Below, piece by piece: positions 54,441 through 63,067 of a stretch of 64,000 bases of DNA. The notes under the pieces were generated by a model that worked only from the letters and a program-made list of their open reading frames with translations, ran no database searches and had not been told where the DNA came from. The DNA comes from Edaphobacter aggregans DSM 19364 (GTDB lineage: Bacteria > Acidobacteriota > Terriglobia > Terriglobales > Acidobacteriaceae). Position numbers and translations under genes: made by a program. The DNA lies in assembly GCF_000745965.1 (NCBI RefSeq), contig NZ_JQKI01000022.1:36078-100077 (forward strand), written 5' to 3'. Every line of letters begins with the position of its first letter. The first letter of the stretch is position 1.

Positions 54441-55364
54441 CTAACTTCCGGCCAGAACGATCGGCATGGTCGGGGTCTGCGATCCGCCTTCGTCTTCTAT
54501 TGTGACTCCGAACGCCTTCGCCTCGATTCCCTTGGGCAGTGGCGGCAGAATGACGCTTGCGTTGCCGCGGGAGTCGGGATGGAAGGTGCCGGCCGGGATG
54601 GGGTCACGGCCATCAGCGGGAATCAGCCACAGCTCGTAGGTCTTGTAGGTCTCAAGGGGATCCAGCCCGCTTGCGATAAAGACCAGCGCACCCTTGTCGG
54701 CGACGTAGGTGGCGCGTCCCAGAGGCGCGGGAGGCACTGCGGGGGTGGAGGCGCGGGAAAGGGTGACCTGCTTCGCAGAAGGGTCTGTGATTGTAGACAG
54801 AAGCTGCTTTGCGGCGGCAGCATCAGCGCTCAAACGGTCGATCTCACCTGCCTGTGCGGATAGCCGGGTTCGTTGAGCCTCGCGCTCGTGGTAGAGACCT
54901 CCCGCCGTGACTGCGAGGCCGGCTGCGAAAGCCCAGCCGATCCAGGGAAAGACGTTAGTGACGAGTTTGTTCAGAAGGCTGGGCTGCTGGTCTTCGTCCT
55001 CGGTGCGGTAACGGCCGCTGCCGAGCCCGGCTGCATAGTTCTGGGTCCGAGTGTATCCGGGCGGTGGGACGACGGCGGCCTCGATCCTCTCAACTCGCTC
55101 GACACGTTCAGCCTGCTCGATGGGCGTCGCCTGCCGCTTCTCGCGGACCACCTGGTTGAGCAGGCGCTCCCGGGTGAGAGCGGGAGGGGAGTGCATCTCG
55201 ACGGTGTGGGCGTAGACGGCGAGGTCGCCCTGCACGTGCGCCAGCTCCTGCCGGCAGTAGGTGCAGTCGGCTACATGCGCTGACATGGTCGCGGACTCGT
55301 CGCGCGGGAGCAGTTGCATGGCGAAGAGAGCCAGGTCAGCCGGTTCGTAGTGTGCGACGCTCAT
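54441..55364 (-). CDS. Anti-sigma factor, RskA/ZAS type
   Basis: A 307-residue membrane protein with an N-terminal zinc-type anti-sigma domain (HVADCTYCRQEL), a single helix (about residues 138-160), a coiled-coil segment rich in Ala/Asp (about 165-195) and a C-terminal periplasmic RskA-like domain (GLDPLETYKTYELWLIPADG). Its start overlaps the stop of the upstream ECF sigma gene by four bases, so it is the cognate inhibitor. Confidence 0.9.
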   Translation of the reverse strand: MSVAHYEPADLALFAMQLLPRDESATMSAHVADCTYCRQELAHVQGDLAVYAHTVEMHSPPALTRERLLNQVVREKRQATPIEQAERVERVERIEAAVVPPPGYTRTQNYAAGLGSGRYRTEDEDQQPSLLNKLVTNVFPWIGWAFAAGLAVTAGGLYHEREAQRTRLSAQAGEIDRLSADAAAAKQLLSTITDPSAKQVTLSRASTPAVPPAPLGRATYVADKGALVFIASGLDPLETYKTYELWLIPADGRDPIPAGTFHPDSRGNASVILPPLPKGIEAKAFGVTIEDEGGSQTPTMPIVLAGS

Positions 55365-55927
55365 GCCAGGAAGGCCTTTCTTAGGGTCATCAACGCGCTG
55401 CGGATTCTCGTCTTCACTGTGCCCAAGGGGTCGCCGGTCATCTCGGCGATCTCGGTGTGGGTGAGGCCATCGAAGAAGGCCATCTCAAGCGTCTTTCTCT
55501 GCTCCACAGGAAGCTTTGCCATGACTCCGCGTGCTCTTTCCACCATGGTGTTTCGCTCCGCTTCGTTCGCAAGATCGTATTGCGAGGCCAGTGATAGATC
55601 GTCGATGGTCTCACTCGGGCGCTTTCTTCGCAACGCGTCGATCGAGCGATTGCGGGCGACGACGGTAAGCCATCCTCCCAGGCTGCCTCGAACCGCGATG
55701 AATCCCTCCGGGCTGCGCCATATTTGTATAAAGACCTCCTGGAGGATGTCCTCGGCTGAGGCCGGGTCGCGGAGGACGCGCAGGGCAACGGAGTAGACGA
55801 CTCTTGAGTAACGGTCGAATAGGGATGCCATCGCGTGCTCGTCGCCACGCCGCACCAATGCGAGGAGGGCAGCGTCATCCTGCGGCGATTGCGGCGAAGC
55901 GTTGGCTAATCCCATCTCTCTATACAT
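55361..55927 (-). CDS. RNA polymerase sigma factor, ECF subfamily (SigK-like)
   Basis: A 188-residue sigma-70 protein with only regions 2 and 4: LFDRYSRVVYSVALRVLRDPASAEDILQEVFIQIWR (region 2) and a helix-turn-helix in ALMTLRKAFLA after DGLTHTEIAEMTGDPLGTVKTRIRSA. Its type pairs with RskA anti-sigma. I use the ATG preceded by AGGTG; earlier starts are weak. It is divergent from the TlyA-like gene. Its regulon and signal are unknown; the propeller lipoprotein nearby is a candidate target. Confidence 0.92.
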   Translation of the reverse strand: MYREMGLANASPQSPQDDAALLALVRRGDEHAMASLFDRYSRVVYSVALRVLRDPASAEDILQEVFIQIWRSPEGFIAVRGSLGGWLTVVARNRSIDALRRKRPSETIDDLSLASQYDLANEAERNTMVERARGVMAKLPVEQRKTLEMAFFDGLTHTEIAEMTGDPLGTVKTRIRSALMTLRKAFLA

Positions 55928-56042
55928 CAAAACGCACCTGCGCCGTGAGCGGATTGGTTCTAAGGATTCAGGTAGATACCTAGCCACTCTAACTCAAGTG
56001 GCACAATGTACCTTAACGAAAGAGCCACCCCACCACCCAGCC

Positions 56043-56810
56043 ATGAAGAGCCGCCTGGACAAATTGCTCGTCGATCACGGCCACGCGGCATCGCGTGAGC
56101 GGGCGCAGGCGCTGATCCTTGCGGGGCGGGTGCTGGTGAATGAGCAGCGTGTCGATAAGCCGGGCGTCGGCGTTCCGGCCGATGCGACGATTCGAATGCT
56201 GGGTTCCGACCTGAAGTATGTGAGCCGCGGCGGCCTGAAGCTGGAGTATGCGCTGGCGCACTGGGGAATCTCGCTCGCGGGTGTCCACGCGGTGGATATT
56301 GGCGCTTCGACTGGCGGATTTACCGATTGCATGCTGCAGGCCGGTGCCGCCACGGTGCTCGCGGTCGATACAGGCTACGGACAGATTGCTCAGAAGCTGC
56401 GCGACGACCTGCGGGTGATGCTGCGGGAGCGCACGAATGCACGCCTTCTTGGTGCGGGTGAGTTGCTTGCGAATGGCGTTGCTCCGCCGAGCTTTCTGGC
56501 GATGGACGTGTCATTCATCTCGGCGACGCTGGTGATGCCGGCTGTGCTCAATGCGCTCAGCATTGCCGGTGAGCCATGGCATGGGACCGCGGTAATCCTG
56601 ATCAAACCTCAGTTTGAGGCGGGACGCCAGCACATCGGCAAGGGAGGGATCGTCCGCGACCCGGAGGCGCGCAAGCTGGCGATCGAGCGGGTCACTCAAT
56701 GCGCCGCAGAACTCGGGGGGACCTGCCTGGATGTGATTGATTCGCCGATCCAGGGAATGGAAGGGAACCACGAGTATCTTCTCCGCGCTGTCTTCGGGAA
56801 GCCGGATTGA
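56043..56810 (+). CDS. TlyA family RNA methyltransferase
   Basis: A 255-residue FtsJ/S4-type enzyme: an S4 domain (residues 1-62, RLDKLLVDHGHAASRERAQALI) and a Rossmann methyltransferase domain with AVDIGASTGGFTDCMLQAGA and MDVSFISATLV. TlyA proteins 2'-O-methylate rRNA and determine capreomycin susceptibility in Mycobacterium. The upstream open frame is not real; the ATG giving MKSRLDKLLV fits. 27 bases separate it from nadK. Confidence 0.93.
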   Translation: MKSRLDKLLVDHGHAASRERAQALILAGRVLVNEQRVDKPGVGVPADATIRMLGSDLKYVSRGGLKLEYALAHWGISLAGVHAVDIGASTGGFTDCMLQAGAATVLAVDTGYGQIAQKLRDDLRVMLRERTNARLLGAGELLANGVAPPSFLAMDVSFISATLVMPAVLNALSIAGEPWHGTAVILIKPQFEAGRQHIGKGGIVRDPEARKLAIERVTQCAAELGGTCLDVIDSPIQGMEGNHEYLLRAVFGKPD

Positions 56811-56837
56811 AGGCGGCGAGCCAGTACACTAACAATA

Positions 56838-57695
56838 ATGTTCAAGGCAGCCATCATCTCCAAGCCTCAGAAGCCCGAGCTTGCCGCCATCCTGCGCGAA
56901 CTGATCGCATGGCTTGAGGCACGCGACTACGAACCTCTGCTCGATCCGCAGAGCGCGGCCTACCTGGATGCGGCGAACGCCATCGAGCGGGGCGATATGC
57001 CCCGGCACCATCCGAATCTTGTGATCGTTCTTGGAGGGGATGGCACGCTCCTGGCGGCGGCGCGCGCCTTCGCCCATTCGCCGACACCGATTCTTGGCAT
57101 CAACCTGGGCTCGCTTGGATTCCTGACCGAGGTTCCGCTGGCCGACCTCTACACTGCGCTCGAGGCGTGGTGCGACAACTGCGCCAGCATCGAGCAGCGC
57201 GACATGATGCGCGCGGAGCTGTTCCGCATGGGTTCGATCGTCAAGCAGTGGGATGCTCTGAACGACATTGCGGTTTCAAAGGGGGCGATCGCCCGCATGG
57301 CCGACTTCTCGGTAGAGATCGACCAGCAGTTTGTGGCCGCGATGCGAGCCGATGGGATCATCGTCTCCACGCCCACTGGCTCGACGGCCTACAACCTTGC
57401 GGCTGATGGTCCTATCGTGATGCCATCGGTGAATGCGCTGGTGGTTACGCCGATCTGTCCCCACCTGCTGACGATTCGCCCGATCGTCGTGCCGGGCGAT
57501 GCGACCGTGGCAATTCACATTGAAGGTGTGCCGAACCTGACCTATCTTACGGTGGATGGACAGGAGGCTGTGGAGCTTCAGTTGGGCGATGAGATACGGT
57601 GCTGCCGCTCGGAGCACAGCGTGCGTCTCCTGCGGCCGCGGCGCAATGGATTGTTCAGTGTGCTGCGCAGCAAGCTGAGCTGGGGCGAGCGCTGA
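56838..57695 (+). CDS. nadK: NAD(+)/NADH kinase
   Basis: Phosphorylates NAD to NADP. The 285-residue protein has GGDGT (66-70), the NE/D motif in DALNDIAVSKG, and the TPTGSTAYNLAADGPIV active site near residue 180. It is probably co-transcribed with the TlyA-like gene. Confidence 0.95.
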   Translation: MFKAAIISKPQKPELAAILRELIAWLEARDYEPLLDPQSAAYLDAANAIERGDMPRHHPNLVIVLGGDGTLLAAARAFAHSPTPILGINLGSLGFLTEVPLADLYTALEAWCDNCASIEQRDMMRAELFRMGSIVKQWDALNDIAVSKGAIARMADFSVEIDQQFVAAMRADGIIVSTPTGSTAYNLAADGPIVMPSVNALVVTPICPHLLTIRPIVVPGDATVAIHIEGVPNLTYLTVDGQEAVELQLGDEIRCCRSEHSVRLLRPRRNGLFSVLRSKLSWGER

Positions 57696-57701
57696 CGATG
57701 C

Positions 57702-58460
57702 CTATCGCTTGAGAGTGATCACCGGGCCGCCGCCGACCGGATGGCAGAAGACCTTGCCGTGGCTCAGGGCGATCTTGCGCTGGGCCAGAGCGGCCATCTC
57801 GGGATCATGGGTGACCATCACGATGGTGTGGCCCTGGGAGTGGAGATCCTGCAGGAGTCCGGCGACGATCTTCTGATTGGCGGCATCGAGGTTTCCAGTC
57901 GGCTCATCGGCGAGCAGAATGGGCGGGTTGTTGATCAGGGCGCGGGCGATGCAGACGCGCTGCTGCTCGCCACCGGAGAGCTCGCTGGGAAGGTGTTCGG
58001 CGCGCTGGCCGAGGCCGACTCGCTCAAGCGACGCGCGCGCCTCCTTCTCGTCGGTCATGGAGTGGAAGTACTGAGCGAGCATCACGTTCTCGAACGCCGA
58101 GAGATAAGGGATCAGGTGAAACTGCTGGAAGATGAAGCCGATCTTGTCGGCGCGAAAGCGGTCGAGCTCGTTAGCCGACATGGTGGCGACGTCGGCGCCG
58201 TCGATGCGGAGCTGACCCTCGGTGGGGCGATCGAGGCAGCCGATCAGGTTGACGAGCGTGCTCTTGCCTGAGCCTGAAGGCCCGGTGATCGCGACCCATT
58301 CGCCAGCGACGATCGAGAACGAGGCTCGATCGAGTGCACGGACTACTCCGGCGTGACCGGCGTACTCCCGCGTGACCGCGTTCAGGGCAATGACTGCGCA
58401 ATCAGGACGCGTCCCGAGATTGACCAGATTATCCATCGCAGAGTTCTCTTTTACCATCAT
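57702..58460 (-). CDS. ABC transporter ATP-binding protein (MacB/LolD type)
   Basis: ATPase of the iron-associated ABC system, 252 residues, with Walker [10 protein letters not shown] (about 59-67), the Q-loop in [14 protein letters not shown], signature [15 protein letters not shown] and Walker [10 protein letters not shown]. The sequence belongs to the MacB/LolD/FtsE-like group. It is last in the FTR1-permease-permease-ATPase operon; two bases separate it from permease 2. A start eight codons later is also possible. Confidence 0.92.
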   Translation of the reverse strand: MMVKENSAMDNLVNLGTRPDCAVIALNAVTREYAGHAGVVRALDRASFSIVAGEWVAITGPSGSGKSTLVNLIGCLDRPTEGQLRIDGADVATMSANELDRFRADKIGFIFQQFHLIPYLSAFENVMLAQYFHSMTDEKEARASLERVGLGQRAEHLPSELSGGEQQRVCIARALINNPPILLADEPTGNLDAANQKIVAGLLQDLHSQGHTIVMVTHDPEMAALAQRKIALSHGKVFCHPVGGGPVITLKR

Positions 58461-58462
58461 CG

Positions 58463-59575
58463 TCAGTCACCCTTCAGGAGCGCCGCTGGCTCGAGCGTGC
58501 GCAGAACGCGAACGGGGAAGACAGCGGCGAGCACAGCAATCAAAATGTTCAGGAGCAGGACCAGCGGAAGGACTCCTACGTGTGGCAGCGACGCGGTGTG
58601 GAAGTTGAGCTGGCTGATCGCCCATGCTGCCGCGGAGCCGATAACGAATCCTGCCGCTACGCCGGCCAGGGCCAGGACGAGTGCCTCAAGCAGGAACATT
58701 GCCATCAGCTGCTTCTGTGAGCCGCCGAGCGCCTTCATCAGCGCGAAGTCGCGGCGCCGCTCAAGCACGCTGGCGGAGAGCGTCGCCAGAACGCTGACGG
58801 CAACGGTAAGGGCAATCAGAAGCACGGCGCCGTACATCAGCGCATGGGTCTTGTCGACGATGCGGCTCTCGCCCTCGACGAGTTGCCGGACCGGCTCAAT
58901 CTTCGCTTCAGGGAGTTGCTGTCTGAGGCGGGTGATCGCGGCTTCAACCTGCGCGGCGCCGCCGGGAACCTGCACCTCGATGACGCCTGGACGTGTGTCG
59001 GTCCAGGCGGTGAAGGCAGCCATTGGGATGTAGATTCGGCTGTCCTCGTCGCCTCCGGTGCGGAGTCTTCCTGCACCGTGAAGGTCCAGGGGCTTGCCGG
59101 CAAAGGTGAGCTGCACGTTGTGCTCGTCGGCGATGAAGTTTGCCGCGCGCTGGCCGACAAGCGCCGCACTGGAGTCGCTGGAGGTGGGCCACGCATCGAC
59201 CTGCCACCAGGCGTTGAGACGGCGGGCCGCATCGAAGTCCGTTCCGGCGACGACGATGGGGGTTCCTCGGTCGGTGGTTGCGACGGCGTAGCCGAATTCG
59301 GCGGCGATGGCGTTCTCGCCAACGACGTCGTTCACTCGCTTGAGCGCGTTGGCGGGGAGGCCCTTTGCGTCGTCCGAGGACGGGGCAGTGACGATGATGT
59401 TTGCGCCGAAGCTGCGAAACTCGTGGTGCAGCTTGGCGTCGAGATCGGCGTAGAGCGTGAGGAGTGCGGTTGCGACGGCCGCCGAGACCGTCATGGCGAC
59501 AAGTGCGGAGAGGCTTCGTGCCCGCCGGTGAAGCAGCGAGCGACGCAGCAGCGCTCCCATGCTCAGTCGGCTCAT
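58463..59575 (-). CDS. ABC transporter permease, FtsX/MacB type (second)
   Basis: A 370-residue permease with one N-terminal helix, a large periplasmic domain (about residues 45-240) and three C-terminal helices (ERRRDFALMKALGGSQKQLMAMFL preceding). Family: MacB-like FtsX domain. Its start overlaps the stop of the preceding permease by four bases. Comparable pairs accompany FTR1 in the Campylobacter p19 locus. Confidence 0.9.
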   Translation of the reverse strand: MSRLSMGALLRRSLLHRRARSLSALVAMTVSAAVATALLTLYADLDAKLHHEFRSFGANIIVTAPSSDDAKGLPANALKRVNDVVGENAIAAEFGYAVATTDRGTPIVVAGTDFDAARRLNAWWQVDAWPTSSDSSAALVGQRAANFIADEHNVQLTFAGKPLDLHGAGRLRTGGDEDSRIYIPMAAFTAWTDTRPGVIEVQVPGGAAQVEAAITRLRQQLPEAKIEPVRQLVEGESRIVDKTHALMYGAVLLIALTVAVSVLATLSASVLERRRDFALMKALGGSQKQLMAMFLLEALVLALAGVAAGFVIGSAAAWAISQLNFHTASLPHVGVLPLVLLLNILIAVLAAVFPVRVLRTLEPAALLKGD

Positions 59576-60885
59576 ACGTCGGCCCTCAGGATGGCGGAGG
59601 GGTTCATGGTCAGGGCGCGGCGAATGGAGGGCGTACTGCCTGCGATGGCGACGGTGAGGGCAAGCGTGATAACGACGGGAAGCAGCACCGGGTTCAGCAC
59701 GGTTCCAAGAGAGGCGGGACCGTCTCCGGGAAAGATGCGCGCACCGAGCCAGGCAGCGAGTCCGGAGCCTGCGAGGTAGCCGAGGCCACCGGCGAGGATC
59801 GCCAGCAGGCCGGTCTCGGCGTAGAAGAGCATCGCAATGGTTGCCTTGCTTGCGCCGAGCGAACGCATGAGACCGATCTCGGCCTGCCGCTCAAGGATCG
59901 CCGTGGCCATTGCGGCGCTTACGGCGAAACCGGCCGCCAGCAGTGCGGCCAAACAGATGAGCCACATGAGGCCACTGATGCGCTTGAGGACGTTGCCCTC
60001 ATTCTGCTCGACGCGTCGTACCTGCTCGGCCTGCGCGCCGGGGATCACTTCGCGAATCTGGTAGGCGATGGAGTTGGCGTAGGGCCGGCAGTACCAGACC
60101 TCGCGCAGCTTGGGCGACAGGGAATCGGGGTCCTTGCGCGCGAAGGCGTCCTCGGGCTTGGTGCGGGCGGAGATTTCAACGCGGCGAACGGCGTCAGGAG
60201 TACCTGCGATCGTCTGCGCGGCGTTCAGGGGTAGAAGAAAACCTGCGTCCGCAGCGTCGCCAGTCGAGAAGACGCCGGTGATGCGGAGCGCATATGTCGT
60301 CTTGTCCTTTGTTGTTGCCTGAACGACGTCGCCGGCCTTGAGTCCGAACCGTGTTGCGAGGGCCTTTCCTGCGGCGGCTTCCGCGCTCTCTGGAGTTGTC
60401 TTGGCTTCGTTCGGCCAGGCGCCATCGATCTTCCACCAGGGATGGAGGGCGACGGCTCCGGTCTTGAGCGCTGCGCCGCCGTTGGAGAGATCGTGGCTGA
60501 ACCATAGACCAGTTGCAGCTGCATCGATGGTGCCTGTCGACGCAGCTCCGATGATCCGGAGCGGCAACTCGGGCGAGACGCCGGTGACGTTGTTGGCCCA
60601 GAAGATTCCGCGGAGCTTCCTGAGATCGCTCTCTTTGAGGAAGGCTCCGCTTGAGGCTGGCTTTACATCGATGCCGCCGATTTTTACGTCCAGCAGATCG
60701 GCGGCAGGGTAGACGACGATGTTTGCCCCGTAGACGGCGAGCTCTTTGTGGATGCGGTCTCCGATGGTTGTGGCAAGCGCCAGCATGGCCGTGACGGCGG
60801 TTGTACCGAGGAGGATCGCCAAGCCGGCGAGCGTCTTGCGACGTCGCTGGCGGCGAAAGCTCTCCATCAGAAGGCGAAAGAACAT
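59572..60885 (-). CDS. ABC transporter permease, FtsX/MacB type (first)
   Basis: A 437-residue permease of the same topology as its neighbour: N-terminal helix (about residues 20-40), periplasmic domain to about residue 300, and three helices at the end (EIGLMRSLGASKATIAML). The periplasmic domain is larger than in the second permease and unlike it, so the two probably form a heterodimer. It lies nine bases after the FTR1 gene. Confidence 0.9.
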   Translation of the reverse strand: MFFRLLMESFRRQRRRKTLAGLAILLGTTAVTAMLALATTIGDRIHKELAVYGANIVVYPAADLLDVKIGGIDVKPASSGAFLKESDLRKLRGIFWANNVTGVSPELPLRIIGAASTGTIDAAATGLWFSHDLSNGGAALKTGAVALHPWWKIDGAWPNEAKTTPESAEAAAGKALATRFGLKAGDVVQATTKDKTTYALRITGVFSTGDAADAGFLLPLNAAQTIAGTPDAVRRVEISARTKPEDAFARKDPDSLSPKLREVWYCRPYANSIAYQIREVIPGAQAEQVRRVEQNEGNVLKRISGLMWLICLAALLAAGFAVSAAMATAILERQAEIGLMRSLGASKATIAMLFYAETGLLAILAGGLGYLAGSGLAAWLGARIFPGDGPASLGTVLNPVLLPVVITLALTVAIAGSTPSIRRALTMNPSAILRADV

Positions 60886-60894
60886 TGGGTCTGC

Positions 60895-62169
60895 CTATCG
60901 CTCGAAGACCGTGACGAGGGTCTTGAGGTCTGCTGCCTGAATGACGACCTGTCCGTCGCTGATAGAGCTCTTGAGCGGGATCGGATTACAGCCACCCTCC
61001 TGGCCCATCGAAGAGGGGGTCAGGGGAGAGGCGCACATTTTGCACGTGATTCCCTGGCTGCCGATGTAGAAACCGACTGGGCCGCAGATGCGGCAGGCAT
61101 CGCCGACTGAGACGATGTTTCCGTCCGGCTTCTTGTAGAGCAGGAAGCGAACCTCTACGCTGCCGCCCTTGCCATCTTCGACGTGCACACCGTAGCGGTG
61201 CAGCTTGTCGTCGTTGATATCTGTGGTGGGGACGGTGACCTGGGTTCCGACGAGAGTCACCGTGGCCGTGGGCGAGAGTGCCGTGGAACTTTTGGCGTAG
61301 ATGAACTCTGCCGTCGAGAGGAAGATGAACAGGAAGCTGGTGCCGACGACGGCGTTCATCCACATCTTCTCGCGGCGCTGGGTCCACTCGGCGCGGCGGC
61401 GGTCGGCAGGGGTGGCGTTGGCGGCGAGCGTCACGGGCGCGCGGCGCTTGTACTCCAGCAGGATCATCAGGCCGGCGAGAGCCACCATGGTGACGAAGAA
61501 GAAGAGATCGTTGCGCACGATGGGGCCGATCAGCCGCATCTCAGCCTGGCTGGAGGGAAGCACGCCGTTCTCGCTCAGTTCATGCAGGCCGCTGACCATG
61601 AGCTGAAACGCCACAAAGTAGAGGATCACCGTGGTGACGCGGAAGAAGCGCTGCAAATTGATCTTGACGCTGCCACGGACGAAGAGTATGCCGAAGACGA
61701 CCGCGACGGCCACGCCGAGCAGCGTTCCTGTAAAGCTGAGCAGTTCGGTGGAGTTGAGGGTGACGGCGGAGAGGATCAGCACCGTCTCGGCGCCCTCGCG
61801 AAGGACCAGAAGGAAGACGAAGAAGAAGAGCCCTAGTTTGGAGACGCCCTCGGAGCCAGTGTAGCTAGCAACCTTTTCTTCGATGGAGCCGCGCATGGTG
61901 CGTGCCGTCTTGTGCATGAACCAGATCATGCTGATGACGAAGACGGCGGCGCCGAGCATGACCCAGCCTTCAAAGATGTCGGTGTTGAACTGAGTGTGGG
62001 CCATGATGATGGCTCCGACGACGCTTGCTGCCAGGGCTGCTCCGAGGGCCCAGAAGACGGTTCGCTTGAGGTCCGATCGCCCGATCTTGGTGAGGTAGGC
62101 GAAGACAATGCCGACGATCAGGGACGCTTCTACACCCTCTCGAAGAGTGATAATAAATGCCTGCAGCAT
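60895..62169 (-). CDS. FTR1-family iron permease fused to an FtrD-like (DUF2318) domain
   Basis: A 424-residue membrane protein. Residues about 1-240 form the seven-helix FTR1 permease with both iron motifs, REGVE (10-14) and REGAE (124-128). Residues about 270-424 match the FtrD/DUF2318 ferredoxin-like protein: a further helix, then cysteine pairs CRIC and CKMC and the ending GGCNPIPL. FtrC and FtrD are usually separate; here they are one chain. No P19/FtrA or FtrB (cupredoxin) gene is adjacent. Confidence 0.93.
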   Translation of the reverse strand: MLQAFIITLREGVEASLIVGIVFAYLTKIGRSDLKRTVFWALGAALAASVVGAIIMAHTQFNTDIFEGWVMLGAAVFVISMIWFMHKTARTMRGSIEEKVASYTGSEGVSKLGLFFFVFLLVLREGAETVLILSAVTLNSTELLSFTGTLLGVAVAVVFGILFVRGSVKINLQRFFRVTTVILYFVAFQLMVSGLHELSENGVLPSSQAEMRLIGPIVRNDLFFFVTMVALAGLMILLEYKRRAPVTLAANATPADRRRAEWTQRREKMWMNAVVGTSFLFIFLSTAEFIYAKSSTALSPTATVTLVGTQVTVPTTDINDDKLHRYGVHVEDGKGGSVEVRFLLYKKPDGNIVSVGDACRICGPVGFYIGSQGITCKMCASPLTPSSMGQEGGCNPIPLKSSISDGQVVIQAADLKTLVTVFER

Positions 62170-62267
62170 AAGGTAGTTCTTCCTTCAACGAGCGCAGCCG
62201 AAGAGATCGGATGAGCCCGCAGCCCACCTGGGGAGCGGATCGAAACCGAAACACCTGGACCTCTTTC

Positions 62268-62317
62268 AGTCTAATGCGGACTAAAATGGTCGTCAATCAT
62301 TCGGACTGATTTAGTCC
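62268..62317 (-). promoter_or_regulatory. FTR1 operon promoter with two dyads
   Basis: On the minus strand, TTGACG (plus 62291-62296), a 17-base spacer and TAGACT (plus 62268-62273) form a good sigma-70 promoter about 90 bases before the FTR1 start. A perfect dyad GGACTGATTTAGTCC (62303-62317) lies just upstream of the -35, and a degenerate copy GGACTAAAATGGTC (62278-62291) falls in the spacer. Such GGACT-N5-AGTCC sites resemble Rrf2-family (IscR/RirA) operators; iron repression is inferred. Confidence 0.55.
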
Positions 62318-62380
62318 AGAATGCAAGTTGTCGGAAGAGTGCCAGTTGCTATGTTTTTTTGAGAAGTAAAGGGGGAAGAA

Positions 62381-62457
62381 TGGTGCGCCCGGAGTGATTC
62401 GAACACCCGACCTACTGGTTCGTAGCCAGTTGCTCTATCCAGCTGAGCTACGGGCGC
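62381..62457 (-). tRNA. tRNA-Arg(ACG)
   Basis: A 77-nt cloverleaf with acceptor GCGCCCG / CGGGCGC, discriminator A and encoded CCA, D-arm GCTC...GAGC, anticodon arm ACTGG-CTACGAA-CCAGT (anticodon ACG, positions 34-36) and T-arm with GTTCGAAT. A34 would be edited to inosine to read CGN codons. Confidence 0.97.
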
Positions 62458-62579
62458 ACATTGCGTTGAATGCAACCTTTTCAAGATACCGGATTTTGGG
62501 TCTGAGGGCAAATCGAAGGCATCGAATCTGTCTGAGACGCCGCTCGTAAACGGACGCCAGTTGGACCCTGATACCTCGT

Positions 62580-62760
62580 CTATTCGAACCTTGCGAAGCG
62601 GGCCAAATGTTCTTCTGCAGCTTGGCAATAGGTAGCATGTGCGAAGGCTGGGTCAGAGAAGTATCCGAGATGAATCGGCTTCCCGCTGGCTGCGATCCTA
62701 GCCCTCCATTTTCCCTTGTCAGCAGACCATCCCGAGTTGGACGATAGGCGGAAAAGGTGA
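62580..62760 (-). pseudogene. AP2-domain remnant (HNH homing endonuclease type)
   Basis: The minus-strand frame ending at 62580 codes GWSADKGKWRARI, then GKPIHLGYFSDPAFAHATY and an EEHLARFARFE end, which is the AP2 DNA-binding domain found at the C-terminus of phage HNH endonucleases. The HNH part is gone: upstream sequence is degraded and only about 50 residues are recognisable. It lies beside two tRNA sequences, as expected for mobile-element debris. Confidence 0.6.
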
Positions 62761-62874
62761 GGCCCCACGCACCTGATACGGAACGACCTTGCGCGGCTGC
62801 TCAAGGAGCTGAGGGAAGCTGTTGGCAGCGTGAATCGTATCTGGATTTCAGATTTGACTCACGCCGCCTGTAAG

Positions 62875-62919
62875 TGGTGCGCCCGGAAGGACTCGAACCT
62901 CCGACCCTCTGGTTCGAAG
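62875..62919 (-). repeat. 3' fragment of a tRNA-Arg (att-like site)
   Basis: The 45 bases read from the anticodon loop (CTTCGAA, anticodon TCG) through the CCAGA stem, T-arm GGAGG-TTCGAGT-CCTTC and acceptor CGGGCGCACCA. The 5' half is absent: plus-side sequence from 62920 is unrelated. This is the pattern left when an element integrates into a tRNA 3' end. The 5' part should be sought to the right of the window. Confidence 0.75.
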
Positions 62920-63067
62920 CGAGATCGCTCCATGTCCTTTCAATAACTTACGCCTCCAGCATCCTCCAAACAACTCCAGCATTTATGCGGGTCCGAGCCA
63001 TAGCGCCTCGTTAGCTTGCCCTCATTCTTGCCCTCAAATGTTCCGTTTTTGGGAAGCCCAGATTGTT
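62920..63067. other. Unassigned stretch at the island edge
   Basis: No gene is convincing here. On the minus strand a short open frame (ending near 62944) could be the tail of an eroded coding region, but no family is recognisable. Composition is lower in GC than the bulk of the window. Confidence 0.3.

Noticed and set aside
62311..62628. 105-codon frame across tRNA-Arg
   Set aside because: It reads through the tRNA and promoter; no coding features.
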